A stretch of 64,000 bases of DNA from Brenneria izadpanahii (lineage in GTDB: Bacteria > Pseudomonadota > Gammaproteobacteria > Enterobacterales > Enterobacteriaceae). This document shows positions 27,816 through 38,159 of this stretch, piece by piece (the first letter of the stretch is position 1; the number at the start of each line of letters is the position of its first letter). The DNA lies in assembly GCF_017569925.1 (NCBI RefSeq), contig NZ_CP050854.1, positions 186,001-250,000 of the forward strand. The letters are read 5' to 3'. A program made the translations under genes and the position numbers. The notes beneath the pieces were generated by a model. That model was not told the DNA's origin, ran no database searches, and saw only the letters and a list, made by a program, of their open reading frames with translations.

Positions 27816-28242
27816 AGCGAAGGATTATTCCACGATGAACAGCGGCTTACCAGTCGTCTAATTCCGGATTTCTATTTCTATCCGTGACAACGATGCGATG
27901 TCCCGGAATCTGCGATAAGGGACACCCAATAATAGATTAAAGAGGAGAATGCGCGCGTATTCCCCCTTCTCGCCATCTTGCAAATCGGCGTTTTGATGCG
28001 TTGCGTTCTTTGCCGCCGGTTTCCCTCGGCATTGGGGAGCTTGTTCGGTTTCACCTGACTGCATTTTGAAATCTATTGAGTATAGAATGGTTGCATTACA
28101 CAATCTGTGTGGTGATTTTACGTATCGCGCCGCAGATTCAGTACGCTATGTTGGCTTACTGGCTGTATTTGCCGTATCGCGCAGGTATACTCAGGAACCT
28201 TATATTTTTGTCGCTTAACTGATTCGGGAGTCGTTATACCCC
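27816..28242. other. 427-bp region between envC and yibN, gpmM absent
   Basis: Divergent promoter region where E. coli has phosphoglycerate mutase gpmM. No coding frame with family likeness is seen. It contains the repeat described separately, plus presumed promoters for both genes. Confidence 0.5.
27921..28084. repeat. Extragenic inverted-repeat element (copy 2)
   Basis: The right end, CTGCATTTTGAAATCTATTGAG at 28060-28081, is almost the same as the right end of the element at 24363-24431. A left partner ACACCCAATAATAGATT near 27922-27938 is similar to its reverse complement. The right end is firm, the left end uncertain. Confidence 0.5.
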
Positions 28243-28674
28243 ATGCAAGAGATTATACCATTCATTAGCAAGCACCCTATATTAAGTGTGGCCTGGGTTG
28301 CCCTGTTGGTTATCGTTATCGTGCTTACGGTGAAGAGTAAATTTTCGAAAGTGAAGGAAGTGGTTCGCGGCGAAGCGATCCAACTGATCAACAAAGAAGA
28401 TGCCGTGATTGTCGATATTCGAAATCGTGATGATTATCGTCGCGGCCATATCGCCAACGCATTTAACCTATTGCCCAACGATATTAAAAACGGCAGCGTA
28501 GGCGAACTGGAAAAGCATAAAGCGCAGCCGGTGATCGTGGTGTGCGCCAACGGTATGTCTTCGCGCGATGCGGCGGCCGATCTGCTGAAAGCGGGTTTTG
28601 AACGTGTACTGGTTCTGAAGGACGGTCTGGCCGGCTGGAGCGGCGAAAACCTGCCTTTGGTCCGGGGTAAGTAA
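28243..28674 (+). CDS. yibN: Membrane-anchored rhodanese-like protein YibN
   Basis: A 143-residue protein with one N-terminal transmembrane helix (about residues 13-31) and a cytoplasmic rhodanese domain. The active-site loop is VVCANGMSS with cysteine 101, and [13 protein letters not shown] precedes it. Sulfur carrier or transferase activity is likely from the family; the physiological partner is unknown. In E. coli it is followed by grxC and secB; here grxC is missing and secB follows after 164 bp. Confidence 0.93.
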   Translation: MQEIIPFISKHPILSVAWVALLVIVIVLTVKSKFSKVKEVVRGEAIQLINKEDAVIVDIRNRDDYRRGHIANAFNLLPNDIKNGSVGELEKHKAQPVIVVCANGMSSRDAAADLLKAGFERVLVLKDGLAGWSGENLPLVRGK

Positions 28675-28759
28675 GGCAGTGGTTCCCGGTAAGTAACAGA
28701 TTCACGGCGAACGGCTCTTGCGATAGCCTGATAGCCTCGCCGGGCCGATTGCAACGCTA

Positions 28760-28773
28760 AGATTACGTAATCT
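28760..28773. promoter_or_regulatory. 14-bp perfect palindrome before secB
   Basis: AGATTACGTAATCT is self-complementary and lies about 66 bp upstream of the secB ATG, in the gap where grxC would be expected. It could be an operator; nothing else identifies it. Confidence 0.3.
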
Positions 28774-28838
28774 ACTGGTGTCTACCTTCGCTGACGATGG
28801 AAGGCGTCAAAGAAATCCAACAAAAGGTATTATTTAAC

Positions 28839-29303
28839 ATGTCTGAACAAAACAACGTCGAAATGTCTTTCCAAATCCAGCGTATCTATACCAAAGATAT
28901 CTCTTTTGAAGCGCCGAACGCGCCTCAGGTATTCCAGAAAGAGTGGCAGCCTGAAGTGAAGCTGGATCTGGACACGGCGTCCAGCCAACTGGCGGAAGAC
29001 ATTTATGAAGTCGTACTGCGCGTCACGGTAACCGCTTCACTGGGCGAAGAAACGGCATTTCTGTGCGAAGTTCAGCAAGGCGGGATTTTCACCGTCGGCG
29101 GCATCGAAGGTACGCAACTGGCTCACTGCCTGGGAGCCTATTGCCCGAACATCCTGTTCCCCTATGCGCGCGAGTGCATTACCAACCTGGTTTCCCGCGG
29201 CACTTTCCCGCAGTTGAACCTGGCTCCGGTCAACTTTGATGCGCTGTTCATGAACTACCTGCAACAGCAGGCGGAAGGCGCCGCGCCGAGTCAGGATGCC
29301 TGA
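28839..29303 (+). CDS. secB: Protein-export chaperone SecB
   Basis: A 154-residue tetrameric cytoplasmic chaperone that keeps preproteins unfolded and hands them to SecA. It starts [20 protein letters not shown] and has the conserved [25 protein letters not shown] and [11 protein letters not shown]. An upstream in-frame ATG at 28797 is not family-like. Its stop overlaps the gpsA start by one base (TGATG). Confidence 0.97.
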   Translation: MSEQNNVEMSFQIQRIYTKDISFEAPNAPQVFQKEWQPEVKLDLDTASSQLAEDIYEVVLRVTVTASLGEETAFLCEVQQGGIFTVGGIEGTQLAHCLGAYCPNILFPYARECITNLVSRGTFPQLNLAPVNFDALFMNYLQQQAEGAAPSQDA

Positions 29304-30322
29304 TGAACGCGTCTGACGCTTCAATGGCCGTAATCGGTGCCGGTTCATACGGCACCGCATTAGCGATTACGCTGGCGCGCAATGGTCATAAGGTCGTGCT
29401 CTGGGGGCACGATCCCGATCATATTCACGCCTTGCAGGCCGCCCGCTGCAACCAGGCATTTCTTCCCGACGTGCCTTTCCCCGATTCGTTGCAACTGGAA
29501 ACCGATTTGGCGCAGGCATTGGCGGCCAGCCGCAATGTGCTGGTGGTTGTACCCAGCCATGTGTTCGGGGATGTATTACGTCAGATTAAACCGCATCTGC
29601 GCGCCGACGCGCGCGTGGTCTGGGCGACCAAAGGGCTGGAAGCCGAAACCGGGCGCCTGTTGCAGGATGTCGCGCGTGAAGCGTTGGGTGAGCGCATTCC
29701 GCTCGCGGTCGTATCCGGCCCTACCTTCGCCAAAGAGTTGGCCGCCGGCCTGCCAACGGCGATTGCTCTGGCGTCGACCGACGGCGAGTTCGCCGATGAT
29801 CTTCAACGTTTGCTGCATTGCGGCAAAAGTTTCCGGGTATACAGCAATCCTGATTTTATCGGCGTACAGCTGGGCGGCGCGGTTAAGAACGTGATCGCGA
29901 TTGGCGCCGGAATGTCTGACGGCATCGGCTTTGGCGCCAATGCCCGTACGGCGCTGATTACCCGGGGGCTGGCGGAGATGACCCGGCTGGGCGTGGCGCT
30001 GGGCGCGGATCCCACCACCTTCATGGGAATGGCCGGTTTGGGCGATCTTGTTTTGACCTGTACGGATAACCAATCCCGTAACCGGCGTTTCGGTATGATG
30101 CTGGGGCAGGGGATGGATGTTCAGAGCGCTCAGGATAAGATCGGTCAGGTGGTTGAAGGATACCGTAACACCAAAGAAGTGCTGGCGTTAGCGCAGCGTT
30201 ACGGCGTTGAAATGCCGATCACCGAGCAAATCTGGCAGGTTCTGTACTGTGGAAAAGATGCCCGGGAAGCCGCGTTAAGTTTGTTGGGGCGTACACGCAA
30301 AGACGAAAGCGCCAATTTATAA
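29303..30322 (+). CDS. gpsA: Glycerol-3-phosphate dehydrogenase [NAD(P)+]
   Basis: Reduces dihydroxyacetone phosphate to sn-glycerol 3-phosphate for phospholipid synthesis. The 339 residues show the dinucleotide motif [45 protein letters not shown], the catalytic lysine in [13 protein letters not shown] and [14 protein letters not shown]. Coupled to secB by a one-base overlap and followed by cysE, as in E. coli. Confidence 0.97.
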   Translation: MNASDASMAVIGAGSYGTALAITLARNGHKVVLWGHDPDHIHALQAARCNQAFLPDVPFPDSLQLETDLAQALAASRNVLVVVPSHVFGDVLRQIKPHLRADARVVWATKGLEAETGRLLQDVAREALGERIPLAVVSGPTFAKELAAGLPTAIALASTDGEFADDLQRLLHCGKSFRVYSNPDFIGVQLGGAVKNVIAIGAGMSDGIGFGANARTALITRGLAEMTRLGVALGADPTTFMGMAGLGDLVLTCTDNQSRNRRFGMMLGQGMDVQSAQDKIGQVVEGYRNTKEVLALAQRYGVEMPITEQIWQVLYCGKDAREAALSLLGRTRKDESANL

Positions 30323-30613
30323 AACACCCGTTTTTACTGCAATATCATTTCATGTCAGTCTGATTATCCGCTCTATACCTGGGGGCCTTGACGGGCCGCC
30401 GTGATGGCGTTGCAAAGCGTGAAGGAAAATGGGAATGCGGTTAACGTTTGCGGATGCCTCGCTGATGTAGACTTGGGTATCTTGAATTCTTGACGTAACA
30501 GTATTGCAATTTTTACCGGGCTCCGTTAATACGGATGGCTCGCGTACTTTTATGGCGCGCATGGGTTGATGACAGGTCGTATCTGGATGAGCGGTATTTC
30601 GGAGAGTAGAGCA
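30323..30613. other. 291-bp gap between gpsA and cysE
   Basis: No coding signal is seen. A frame opens 16 codons before cysE, but that extension is not conserved. In E. coli the two genes are nearly adjacent, so extra sequence has been gained here and cysE may have its own promoter. Confidence 0.4.
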
Positions 30614-31435
30614 ATGTCGACAGAAGAACTGGAACTGGTCTGGACAAATATCAAGGCTGAAGCGCGTAGTTTGGCGGATAGCGAACCTATGCTGGCCAGT
30701 TTTTTTCATGCGACATTGCTGAAACACGAAAATTTGGGTAGCGCGCTGAGCTATATGCTGGCGAACAAACTGGCGAGTCCGATCATGCCGGCTATTGCTA
30801 TCCGTGAAGTCGCCGAAGAGGCTTATCATGCCGATCCGCAGATGATCGTTTCCGCCGCGCGCGATATTCAGGCGGTTTGCCTGCGCGATCCCGCCGTTGA
30901 TAAATATTCGACTCCGTTGCTTTACCTGAAAGGGTTCCATGCGTTACAGGCGTACCGCATCGGCCACTGGCTTTGGTCACAGGAGCGTAAAGCGCTGGCG
31001 ATTTTCTTCCAGAACCAGATTTCCGTCTCCTTTGGCGTCGATATCCACCCGGCGGCGATGATTGGTTGCGGGATCATGCTCGATCATGCCACGGGCATTG
31101 TGATCGGGGAAACCGCAGTGGTTGAGAATGACGTCTCTATTCTGCAGTCCGTTACGCTAGGCGGTACGGGTAAAACCAGCGGCGATCGCCATCCTAAAAT
31201 TCGTGAAGGGGTGATGATTGGCGCGGGCGCCAAGATACTGGGGAATATTGAGGTTGGACGCGGCGCTAAAATCGGCGCCGGATCCGTTGTTTTACAACCG
31301 ATTCCGCCTCACACTACCGCTGCCGGCGTCCCCGCCCGCATCGTCGGCCGTCCTGAGACGGATAAACCATCCATGGATATGGATCAGTATTTCAACGGCG
31401 TTAATCGCGGCTTCGAATATGGGGATGGTATTTGA
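30614..31435 (+). CDS. cysE: Serine acetyltransferase
   Basis: Makes O-acetylserine from serine and acetyl-CoA, the entry step to cysteine, normally feedback-inhibited by cysteine. The 273 residues equal E. coli CysE. The N-terminal helical domain (EELELVWTNIKAEARSLAD) is followed by left-handed beta-helix hexapeptides from about residue 140 with DIHPAAMIG, DHATGIVIGE and GGTGKTSGDRHPKI. The tail SMDMDQYFNGVNRGFEYGDGI contains the C-terminal region that binds CysK. The start at 30614 matches the family. Confidence 0.97.
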   Translation: MSTEELELVWTNIKAEARSLADSEPMLASFFHATLLKHENLGSALSYMLANKLASPIMPAIAIREVAEEAYHADPQMIVSAARDIQAVCLRDPAVDKYSTPLLYLKGFHALQAYRIGHWLWSQERKALAIFFQNQISVSFGVDIHPAAMIGCGIMLDHATGIVIGETAVVENDVSILQSVTLGGTGKTSGDRHPKIREGVMIGAGAKILGNIEVGRGAKIGAGSVVLQPIPPHTTAAGVPARIVGRPETDKPSMDMDQYFNGVNRGFEYGDGI

Positions 31436-31800
31436 CCGGGCTTGCCTATTTAATGGCGCTTCATCCGCTGCTATGGCGCTTGTTTAAGGCGCGGGATACT
31501 CAGGGCAACTGCGGCGCCATCGTCATGTTTCCCAAATATTGAGATTGGGTGAACGGTATTACTCTATGAGCCTCGGCGGATATTTCGCGCTTCGGCTATT
31601 CCCGCTTCTCTGATTTCCCTCATACCGACCCCGGGAATTAAATGCTCCCCGCCAGGGTAAATATGGCGATTTTTTGTTATCCGGGGTAGGAAGTGTCTGA
31701 AACACTTTTTCAAGTGATAATTTATTTAACAGTCATCGCCATTTATTCCTACATAATGATGACGAATTTTTTATTGTCGCGCTATCTGTGAAAACAGAAT
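31436..31800. other. Non-coding stretch after cysE, trmL absent
   Basis: E. coli has trmL here; no such frame is visible. Two terminator-like hairpins are seen: CGCCA (31650-31654) with TGGCG (31664-31668) followed by six T, and AAGTGT (31691-31696) with ACACTT (31702-31707) followed by T. They may end the secB-gpsA-cysE transcript. The rest shows nothing recognisable. Confidence 0.4.
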
Positions 31801-31943
31801 ATATCCGCCATACTTCAAGTTGCGTGTGCGTGTGCTTTATTATTCGGCCCATTATCGTTGGCCGTTGCGCGCCGCGGTCAAATCCGTTCCGGCAGATTTG
31901 ACGCTGTGCCGTCGCCTTTCGGCAATTCGAATTATTTAGGGTA
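31801..31943. repeat. Extragenic inverted-repeat element (copy 3) with internal stem
   Basis: The left end ATATCCGCCATACTTCAAGT and the reverse complement of the right end (ATACCCTAAATAATTCGAAT), each followed by TGC, agree at 16 of 23 positions. An internal perfect stem GTCAAATC (31877-31884) and GATTTGAC (31895-31902) is present. The left end is close to the ATACTTCAAGTTGC-type repeats of enterobacteria. It occupies the gap before pagP. Confidence 0.65.
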
Positions 31944-31999
31944 TTTATTCTGGTATCTGCTATAGATAGTGATGTTATGGTTGCAGAGAGTCTAACAAA

Positions 32000-32626
32000 A
32001 TGTATTTAAAGCGTATCTTCGTCGTTCTGGGGTTTCTTGTTTCATCCGCTATGCCGATTTTGACTCATGCAACTGGCACAGAGAATAATGTCAGCGTGGT
32101 AAACGGCGGTACGGATAGCAGTAATGCCGCCGCCGCAGTACATGATGAAAGCTGGTGGCAGAGAAGCAAAAACAATCTGTCTAAAACGTGGTCGGAATCA
32201 CCGAACCACGACATCTACATTCCGGCGATTACCTGGCATAACCGTTGGACGTACGATAAAGAAAAGACGGATGAATATAATGAACGTCCGTGGGGCGCGG
32301 GTTATGGCGTGTCGCGCCTGGACGAGGACGGCGACTGGCATTCGCTATACCTGATGGCGTTCAAGGATTCCCATAACAAGTGGGAACCGATTGGCGGCTA
32401 CGGTTTTGAGAAGCGCTGGCGTCCGACCAGCGATCAGGATTTCCAACTGGGGCTGGGCTTTACCGCCGGCGTCACCATGCGCGACAACTGGAACTATATT
32501 CCGATTCCGGTATTGCTGCCTCTGGCCTCAATCAGTTACCAGAAGCTCTCTTTCCAGGCGACGTATATTCCCGGTACATACAATAACGGGAACGTCTTTT
32601 TTGCCTGGTTTAGATGGCAAATTTAG
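32000..32626 (+). CDS. pagP: Lipid A palmitoyltransferase PagP
   Basis: An outer-membrane beta-barrel enzyme that moves a palmitate from a phospholipid to lipid A, lowering immune recognition and antimicrobial peptide sensitivity. The 208-residue precursor has a signal peptide of about 24 residues, a non-conserved linker, the N-terminal amphipathic helix ([13 protein letters not shown]) and the catalytic set H80 (ITWHNRW), D123 and S124 ([11 protein letters not shown]). It ends in an aromatic barrel strand (FFAWFRWQI). In relatives it is PhoPQ-controlled; no clear PhoP box is seen here. Confidence 0.92.
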   Translation: MYLKRIFVVLGFLVSSAMPILTHATGTENNVSVVNGGTDSSNAAAAVHDESWWQRSKNNLSKTWSESPNHDIYIPAITWHNRWTYDKEKTDEYNERPWGAGYGVSRLDEDGDWHSLYLMAFKDSHNKWEPIGGYGFEKRWRPTSDQDFQLGLGFTAGVTMRDNWNYIPIPVLLPLASISYQKLSFQATYIPGTYNNGNVFFAWFRWQI

Positions 32627-32676
32627 TGTAGCCGATAAATTTCAAGATTCGCTCCGGCGGCGGAAGAAGAGACTGC

Positions 32677-32714
32677 AAACCCCTTTTGAACGATTCGAAA
32701 GGGGTTTATTTTTT
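32677..32714 (+). terminator. Rho-independent terminator of pagP
   Basis: AAACCCCTTT (32677-32686) pairs with AAAGGGGTTT (32698-32707), followed by A and six T. It is 50 bp after the pagP stop. Confidence 0.9.
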
Positions 32715-32909
32715 GGCCTCATATCCATAAGGATAATATATCGCTGATGGAATATTGCGATGAGCACTGTGCCGGCGCAATGGCATAAGAATGATTTTGG
32801 GCAATGCGGTACGCGGCGCTGTTCGTTCGCTATTTGTTCGCATGTAAACCATTTTGATTGAAATTTATTCGCTATCCTTCGTTACAATAACGGCACTTTT
32901 TTCTGTACG

Positions 32910-33821
32910 GTGGATATTGCAGTGCCATTACTTATTATCACCACAATATTGTGGGCTTTTTCATTTAGCCTGATTGGCGAATATCTTGCTGGCCATGTCG
33001 ATAGCTGGTTTTCCGTATTGATGCGCGTCGGGCTGGCGGCTCTGGTCTTCTTGCCATTCTTACGCTGGCGGGGTTACGCGCCGCGCGTAATTTTCCTCTA
33101 TCTGCTGGTTGGCGCCTGTCAGCTAGGCATTATGTATTTGTTTGTTTTTCAAGCATATCTGTATCTTACCGTACCGGAATTCTTGCTGTTTACGGTCATG
33201 ACGCCGCTGTATGTCACGTTGATCTACGATCTGCTGCGCCGTGAGCGCCTGCGCTGGGGCTATATATTCAGCGCGCTGCTGGCCGTTCTGGGCGCGGCGG
33301 TGATTCGCTACGACGGGGTCAGCACGCATTTTCTGTGGGGACTGATGCTGGTACAGGCCGCGAACATCTTCTTCGCCATTGGTCAGGTCGGCTATAAACG
33401 GCTGATGGAAGTGCATCCGATGCCGCAGCACTGCGCCTTTTCATGGTTTTATCTGGGCGCGTTGGCGGTTTCGGTCGTGGCCTGGCTGCTATTTGGCAAT
33501 GCCGGCCAACTGCCGACCACGTCGTTGCAGTGGGGGGTGTTGGTCTGGTTGGGGGTTGTGGCTTCCGGTTTAGGCTATTTTATGTGGAACTATGGCGCCA
33601 CCCAGGTCGATGCCGGGACGCTGGGCATTATGAATAATTTCCACGTTCCCGCCGGTCTGCTGGTCAACCTGGCTATCTGGCAGGAAAAGGTACACTGGCC
33701 GAGTTTTATCATCGGGGCGATTATCATTATGTCCTCGCTGTGGGTACACCGGTATTGGGTCGCGAAGCGTCCCGCACAAACGGTAAGTGCTCACAAGCGT
33801 GCCGACGCGCCGAACGAATAA
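32910..33821 (+). CDS. yigM: EamA/DMT-superfamily transporter, YigM-like
   Basis: A 303-residue inner-membrane protein with about ten transmembrane helices in two EamA repeats (helices at residues 4-20, 33-50, 60-80 and so on; second repeat from about 145). E. coli YigM, which has the same position beside metR, has been reported as a biotin transporter. Identity here rests on position and fold. The start is a GTG with no strong ribosome site, so the exact start is less sure. Its last 95 bases overlap the end of convergent metR. Confidence 0.75.
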   Translation: MDIAVPLLIITTILWAFSFSLIGEYLAGHVDSWFSVLMRVGLAALVFLPFLRWRGYAPRVIFLYLLVGACQLGIMYLFVFQAYLYLTVPEFLLFTVMTPLYVTLIYDLLRRERLRWGYIFSALLAVLGAAVIRYDGVSTHFLWGLMLVQAANIFFAIGQVGYKRLMEVHPMPQHCAFSWFYLGALAVSVVAWLLFGNAGQLPTTSLQWGVLVWLGVVASGLGYFMWNYGATQVDAGTLGIMNNFHVPAGLLVNLAIWQEKVHWPSFIIGAIIIMSSLWVHRYWVAKRPAQTVSAHKRADAPNE

Positions 33822-34662
33822 ACGCTTCTATCACCGGTTGACGCTGTTCTCCGTCGCGCACGGCGGCGTACAACCGGCTCCACAGTCCCTCTCCCAGCGT
33901 TTTGGTTACGATCAGCCCCTGACGTTCGAAACTTTCCACCACCCAGTGCGGCAGGGCGGCGATCCCCATGCGCGCGCTGACCATCTGGATCAGCAGCAGC
34001 GTATTATCGACGTTTTTCAACGCCGGGCTGATCCCCGCGGGTTGCAGAAAGTGACGCCAGATATCCAGCCGCTGGCGCTGCACCGGGTAAATCATCAGCG
34101 TCTCCTCGCTTAAATCCTCTGGTTCAATGACCTCCTTTCCGACCAGCGGATGCTCTGGCGCCAGCACCAGCCTGACTTCAAAATCAAACAGCGGCGCGTA
34201 GTACAACCCGCTGCGCGGCAGGATATCCGAAGTCATCACCAGATCCAGCTCGCCCTGCTGCAAGGACGGTTGCGGATCAAAGGTAACGCCGGATTTAAAG
34301 TCCATCGACACCTGCGGCCAGTTTTGATGAAACTCATCCAGCGCCGGCGTTAGCCATTGAATACAGCTATGGCACTCAATCGCCAGCCGCAGCGTGGCCT
34401 GATGCGGTTCATTGCATGCCTGTAGCGCCTGCTGAATTTGCGGCAACACCTGTTCGGCCAACTGTAACAGGATCTCTCCCTGGGGCGTAAAGCGCAGCGG
34501 CTGGCTTTTCCGCACAAATAACCTGAACCCAAGGCGTTGTTCCAGATCGCTGAACTGGTGTGACAACGCCGACTGGGTTTGATGAAGCGCGGCGGCGGCG
34601 GCGGCTAACGATCCCGTGTTGCGCAGTGCTTGCAGCGTTCGCAGGTGTTTAAGTTCGATCAT
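33727..34662 (-). CDS. metR: LysR-type transcriptional activator MetR
   Basis: A 311-residue LysR regulator that activates metE and other methionine genes with homocysteine as co-inducer. The N-terminal helix-turn-helix ([24 protein letters not shown], residues about 13-36) and effector domain ([22 protein letters not shown]) follow E. coli MetR. It is divergent from metE with a 103-bp control region, and its 3' end overlaps the YigM-like gene by 95 bases. Confidence 0.95.
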   Translation of the reverse strand: MIELKHLRTLQALRNTGSLAAAAAALHQTQSALSHQFSDLEQRLGFRLFVRKSQPLRFTPQGEILLQLAEQVLPQIQQALQACNEPHQATLRLAIECHSCIQWLTPALDEFHQNWPQVSMDFKSGVTFDPQPSLQQGELDLVMTSDILPRSGLYYAPLFDFEVRLVLAPEHPLVGKEVIEPEDLSEETLMIYPVQRQRLDIWRHFLQPAGISPALKNVDNTLLLIQMVSARMGIAALPHWVVESFERQGLIVTKTLGEGLWSRLYAAVRDGEQRQPVIEAFIRSARRHACEHLPFVRDASRPNTGVPTART

Positions 34663-34750
34663 GAGAGTCCTTCACAGTGACGGTGAATAAATTGCGCTTG
34701 TGTCCAATACACTACCTGCGGATTATGGATGTGTAAACATCTGGACGGCT
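34662..34750. promoter_or_regulatory. metR-metE control region with met boxes
   Basis: Two adjacent 8-mers AAACATCT and GGACGGCT at 34735-34750 each match the MetJ met box AGACGTCT at 6 of 8 positions. They end 15 bp before the metE ATG. TGAGAGTCCTTCA at 34662-34674 matches the MetR pattern TGAA-N5-TTCA at 7 of 8 fixed positions, and TGAATAAATTGCG at 34684-34696 matches at fewer. Confidence 0.55.
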
Positions 34751-34765
34751 AAATGAGGGTTAACG

Positions 34766-37030
34766 ATGACGATTTTAAATCACACGCTGGGTTTTCCACG
34801 TGTTGGGCTGCGACGCGAACTGAAAAAAGCGCAGGAAAGCTATTGGGCGGGCAACGCGACGCAGGAAGCGTTGCTGACCGTTGGACGCGAACTGCGTGCG
34901 CGGCACTGGCAGCAACAAAAGGATGCCGGCGTCGATCTGCTGCCGGTAGGCGATTTCGCCTGGTACGATCATGTGTTGACGACCAGCCTGCTGTTGGGGA
35001 ACGTGCCGGCCCGTCATCAGAATGCCGATGGCTCCGTCGATCTGGATACGCTGTTTCGCATTGGCCGTGGCCGGGCGCCGACCGGAGAGCCGGCGGCGGC
35101 GGCCGAGATGACCAAGTGGTTCAATACCAACTACCATTACATGGTGCCGGAATTCACTAAGGGCCAGCAGTTCAAACTGGCCTGGACGCAACTGCTGGAT
35201 GAAGTGGATGAGGCGCTGGCGCTGGGACATCGGGTAAAACCCGTGCTGCTGGGGCCGGTAACTTATCTGTGGTTGGGCAAGGTAAAAGGCGAGCCGTTTG
35301 ATCGTCTATCGCTGTTGCAGGATATTTTGCCGGTTTATCGGCAGGTGCTGGCCGAACTGGCGAAACGCGGCATCGAATGGGTGCAGATCGATGAGCCGGC
35401 GCTGGCGCTGGAACTGCCGCAGGCGTGGCTGGCGGCATTCAAACCGGCATACGATGCGCTGCAAGGGCAGGTGAAAGTGTTGCTGACCACCTATTTCGAT
35501 AGCATCGGCCATAATCTGGATACCATTAAAGCGCTGTCGGTGCAGGGGCTGCATGTCGATCTGGTGCACGGTAAAGATGATGCGGCGTCGTTAAATGAAC
35601 AATTACCGGCGGAGTGGCTGTTGTCGCTGGGCGTCGTTAACGGGCGTAACGTATGGCGCGCCGATCTAAGCCAGTGGTTTGAACGTCTGCAACCGCTGGT
35701 CGGCAAACGCAGCCTTTGGCTGGGCAGTTCCTGTTCGCTGCTGCATAGTCCGATTGATTTAAACGCGGAAACGCGTCTGGATGATGAAGTAAAAAGCTGG
35801 TTTGCCTTCGCCATCCAGAAATGCGCGGAGCTCGCTTTGCTTTCTCAGGCATTGAACAGCGGCGATGGTCAGGCGCTGGCGGCGTATAGCGCGCCGATCC
35901 GCGCCCGCCGCACCTCCACCCGGGTGAACAACCCCGCGGTGGCTCAGCGTTTAGCCGCCATCACTGCGCAGGACAGTCAGCGTCAGCAGGCTTACCCGCT
36001 GCGCGCCGCCGCTCAGCGCCAGCGCTTCAAACTGCCCGCATGGCCGACCACCACCATCGGCTCTTTCCCGCAAACCACGGAAATCCGCGGTCTGCGTCTG
36101 GACTTCAAACAAGGGCGTCTGGACGGCAATCACTACCGCGCGGGTATCGCCGAACATATTAAACAGGCGGTGGCCGAGCAGGAACGTCTGGGATTGGATG
36201 TGCTGGTGCACGGCGAAGCGGAACGCAACGACATGGTGGAATACTTCGGCGAACATCTGGATGGCTTCGTCTTTACGCAGAATGGCTGGGTGCAAAGCTA
36301 CGGTTCCCGCTGCGTGAAGCCGCCGGTGATCATCGGCGACGTCAGCCGGCCTGAAGCCATTACCGTTGAATGGGCGAAGTACGCGCAATCCCTGACCGAC
36401 AAGCCGCTGAAAGGCATGTTGACCGGCCCGGTCACCATTCTGTGCTGGTCTTTCCCGCGTGAAGACGTTACCCGTGAAACCATCGCCAAACAAATCGCGC
36501 TGGCGCTGCGCGATGAAGTGGCCGATTTGGAAAAAGCCGGTATCGGAATTATTCAGATCGATGAGCCCGCCTTGCGCGAAGGCTTGCCGCTGCATCGCTC
36601 AGATTGGGACGCCTACCTGACCTGGGCGGTGGAAGCGTTTCGCCTGAATGCGGCGGTTGCCCGCGACGATACGCAGATCCACACCCATATGTGTTACTGC
36701 GAATTCAACGACATCATGGATTCCATCGCCGCGCTGGATGCGGACGTGATTACCATCGAAACCTCGCGTTCCGATATGGAATTGCTGGAGTCGTTTGAAG
36801 AGTTTGAGTATCCCAATGAGATCGGCCCAGGCGTGTATGACATTCACTCGCCAAACGTACCGAGCGTTGAGTGGATTGAAGCGTTGCTGCTCAAAGCGGC
36901 GCAGCGTATTCCGGCTGAGCGTCTGTGGGTTAACCCGGACTGCGGCCTGAAAACCCGCGGTTGGCCGGAAACCCGTCAGGCGCTGGCCAACATGGTCCAG
37001 GCGGCGCAGCGCCTGCGCGAAGCAAGTTAA
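34766..37030 (+). CDS. metE: Cobalamin-independent methionine synthase
   Basis: Transfers methyl from 5-methyltetrahydropteroyltriglutamate to homocysteine, giving methionine without vitamin B12. The 754 residues contain the two barrel halves; the start [21 protein letters not shown], the [14 protein letters not shown] segment at the second half and the zinc ligands in [10 protein letters not shown] and [11 protein letters not shown] are clear. Divergent from metR, with met boxes just upstream. A hairpin at 37041-37064 follows. Confidence 0.98.
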   Translation: MTILNHTLGFPRVGLRRELKKAQESYWAGNATQEALLTVGRELRARHWQQQKDAGVDLLPVGDFAWYDHVLTTSLLLGNVPARHQNADGSVDLDTLFRIGRGRAPTGEPAAAAEMTKWFNTNYHYMVPEFTKGQQFKLAWTQLLDEVDEALALGHRVKPVLLGPVTYLWLGKVKGEPFDRLSLLQDILPVYRQVLAELAKRGIEWVQIDEPALALELPQAWLAAFKPAYDALQGQVKVLLTTYFDSIGHNLDTIKALSVQGLHVDLVHGKDDAASLNEQLPAEWLLSLGVVNGRNVWRADLSQWFERLQPLVGKRSLWLGSSCSLLHSPIDLNAETRLDDEVKSWFAFAIQKCAELALLSQALNSGDGQALAAYSAPIRARRTSTRVNNPAVAQRLAAITAQDSQRQQAYPLRAAAQRQRFKLPAWPTTTIGSFPQTTEIRGLRLDFKQGRLDGNHYRAGIAEHIKQAVAEQERLGLDVLVHGEAERNDMVEYFGEHLDGFVFTQNGWVQSYGSRCVKPPVIIGDVSRPEAITVEWAKYAQSLTDKPLKGMLTGPVTILCWSFPREDVTRETIAKQIALALRDEVADLEKAGIGIIQIDEPALREGLPLHRSDWDAYLTWAVEAFRLNAAVARDDTQIHTHMCYCEFNDIMDSIAALDADVITIETSRSDMELLESFEEFEYPNEIGPGVYDIHSPNVPSVEWIEALLLKAAQRIPAERLWVNPDCGLKTRGWPETRQALANMVQAAQRLREAS

Positions 37031-37040
37031 GATCAACCAC

Positions 37041-37064
37041 TCAGGGGGGCGCAAGCCTCCCTGA
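37041..37064. terminator. Hairpin between convergent metE and ysgA
   Basis: TCAGGGGGGC and GCCTCCCTGA enclose a GCAA loop with one mismatch. It lies 10 bp after metE and 8 bp before the ysgA stop, so it could serve both strands, though no T tract follows. Confidence 0.6.
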
Positions 37065-37071
37065 CTCCATT

Positions 37072-37899
37072 TCAGCACACTTCATATTTTTTAAACCACG
37101 CCAGCATCCGCTGCCAGCCATCCTGCGCCGATTCGGCATGATAGCTGGGGCGATAGTCGGCATGGAAGGCGTGTCCCGCATCCGGGTAGACGACGATCTC
37201 CGCGTTGGCATTGGCGGCGCGCAACGCCTGACGCATCTTATCTATCTGTTCCAGCGGAATGCTGTCGTCCTGGGCGCCGTATAACCCCAGAACCGGCGCA
37301 TTGAGTTCCGTGGCGATATCTAGCGGATGCTTGGGATTATTTATCGTTTTGGGCGCGGTGAATTTGCCGTACCAGGCCGCCGCCGCTTTCAACTGCGGAT
37401 TATGGGCGGCGTAAAGCCAGCTGATCCGGCCTCCCCAGCAGAAGCCGGTAATGGCGAGTTTACTGGCATCCCCGCCGTGTTTAATGGCCCAGTTCGCGCT
37501 GTGATCAAGATCCGATAGTACCTGGGCATCGGGTACTTTGCTCACCAGTTCGGCGATAATCTGTTTAATATCATGATATTGATGAGGATCGCCCTGACGG
37601 AAATACAATTCGGGAGCGATAGCCATATAGCCTTGTTTAGCCAGCCTGCGGCACAGATCCTGAATATAATGGTGAACGCCGAAAATTTCCTGCACCACCA
37701 ATACGATGGGAAACGGCTCGTTTTGATTGGCCGGTTTAGCAAAATAGGCCGGTAACTGTTCCCCCTGGGACAGTACGGTCGTTTCGCTGGCAATGATGCC
37801 GGTAGTATCCGTATTTATGGTTGAAGAGGCTTGCGCTGCTACCGCCGAAGTCAATCCCTGCGGTATGTGTCTGAGGATCGTTTGCTCATCAGTATTCAT
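37072..37899 (-). CDS. ysgA: Dienelactone hydrolase family protein YsgA
   Basis: A 275-residue alpha/beta hydrolase with the dienelactone-hydrolase nucleophile cysteine in GFCWGG (residue 154), plus the later aspartate (YGAQDDSIP) and histidine (DAGHAFHADYR) of the triad. The oxyanion-region glutamate in VVQEIFGVH is also family-like. The natural substrate is unknown. The start at 37899 has GAGGAGA nine bases upstream; the frame is open 24 codons further. It lies between metE and udp as in E. coli. Confidence 0.88.
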   Translation of the reverse strand: MNTDEQTILRHIPQGLTSAVAAQASSTINTDTTGIIASETTVLSQGEQLPAYFAKPANQNEPFPIVLVVQEIFGVHHYIQDLCRRLAKQGYMAIAPELYFRQGDPHQYHDIKQIIAELVSKVPDAQVLSDLDHSANWAIKHGGDASKLAITGFCWGGRISWLYAAHNPQLKAAAAWYGKFTAPKTINNPKHPLDIATELNAPVLGLYGAQDDSIPLEQIDKMRQALRAANANAEIVVYPDAGHAFHADYRPSYHAESAQDGWQRMLAWFKKYEVC

Positions 37900-38090
37900 T
37901 GCGGTCTCCTCAATTGGATTTGCCAATGTCATAGTAATGTCAGGTTTCGCGCCTATGACAAATAGTATCAACGATTAAAGAATCTACAATAAAAAGGCTA
38001 AACAACCGTCAGGTAGAAGAAAGAAGGTCGTCGAGAATGTTTTTGTCATTAGACTATCGACGGGGGAAATGAATTTGGGGTGGCTTGATT

Positions 38091-38159
38091 TGTGACATGA
38101 GTCATATTTTTGATGTATCGATAATCTTTATTTCTTTTTTGCTGGTGATTGCATTCACA
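38091..38159 (+). promoter_or_regulatory. Paired CRP sites upstream of udp
   Basis: TGTGACATGAGTCATA (38091-38106) and GGTGATTGCATTCACA (38144-38159) each match the CRP pattern TGTGA-N6-TCACA at 9 of 10 fixed positions. Their centres are 53 bp apart, the spacing of CRP pairs in CytR-controlled promoters such as E. coli udp and deoP2. A TACGAT at 38176-38181 may be the -10 element. Control by cAMP-CRP and CytR is inferred. Confidence 0.8.

Noticed and set aside
28797..28838. Fourteen-codon N-terminal extension of SecB
   Set aside because: The start at 28839 gives the conserved SecB N-terminus and usual length; the extension has no counterpart.
35951..36595. Long minus-strand frame inside metE
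   Set aside because: Antisense shadow of GC-rich metE codons; MetE motifs on the plus strand are continuous.
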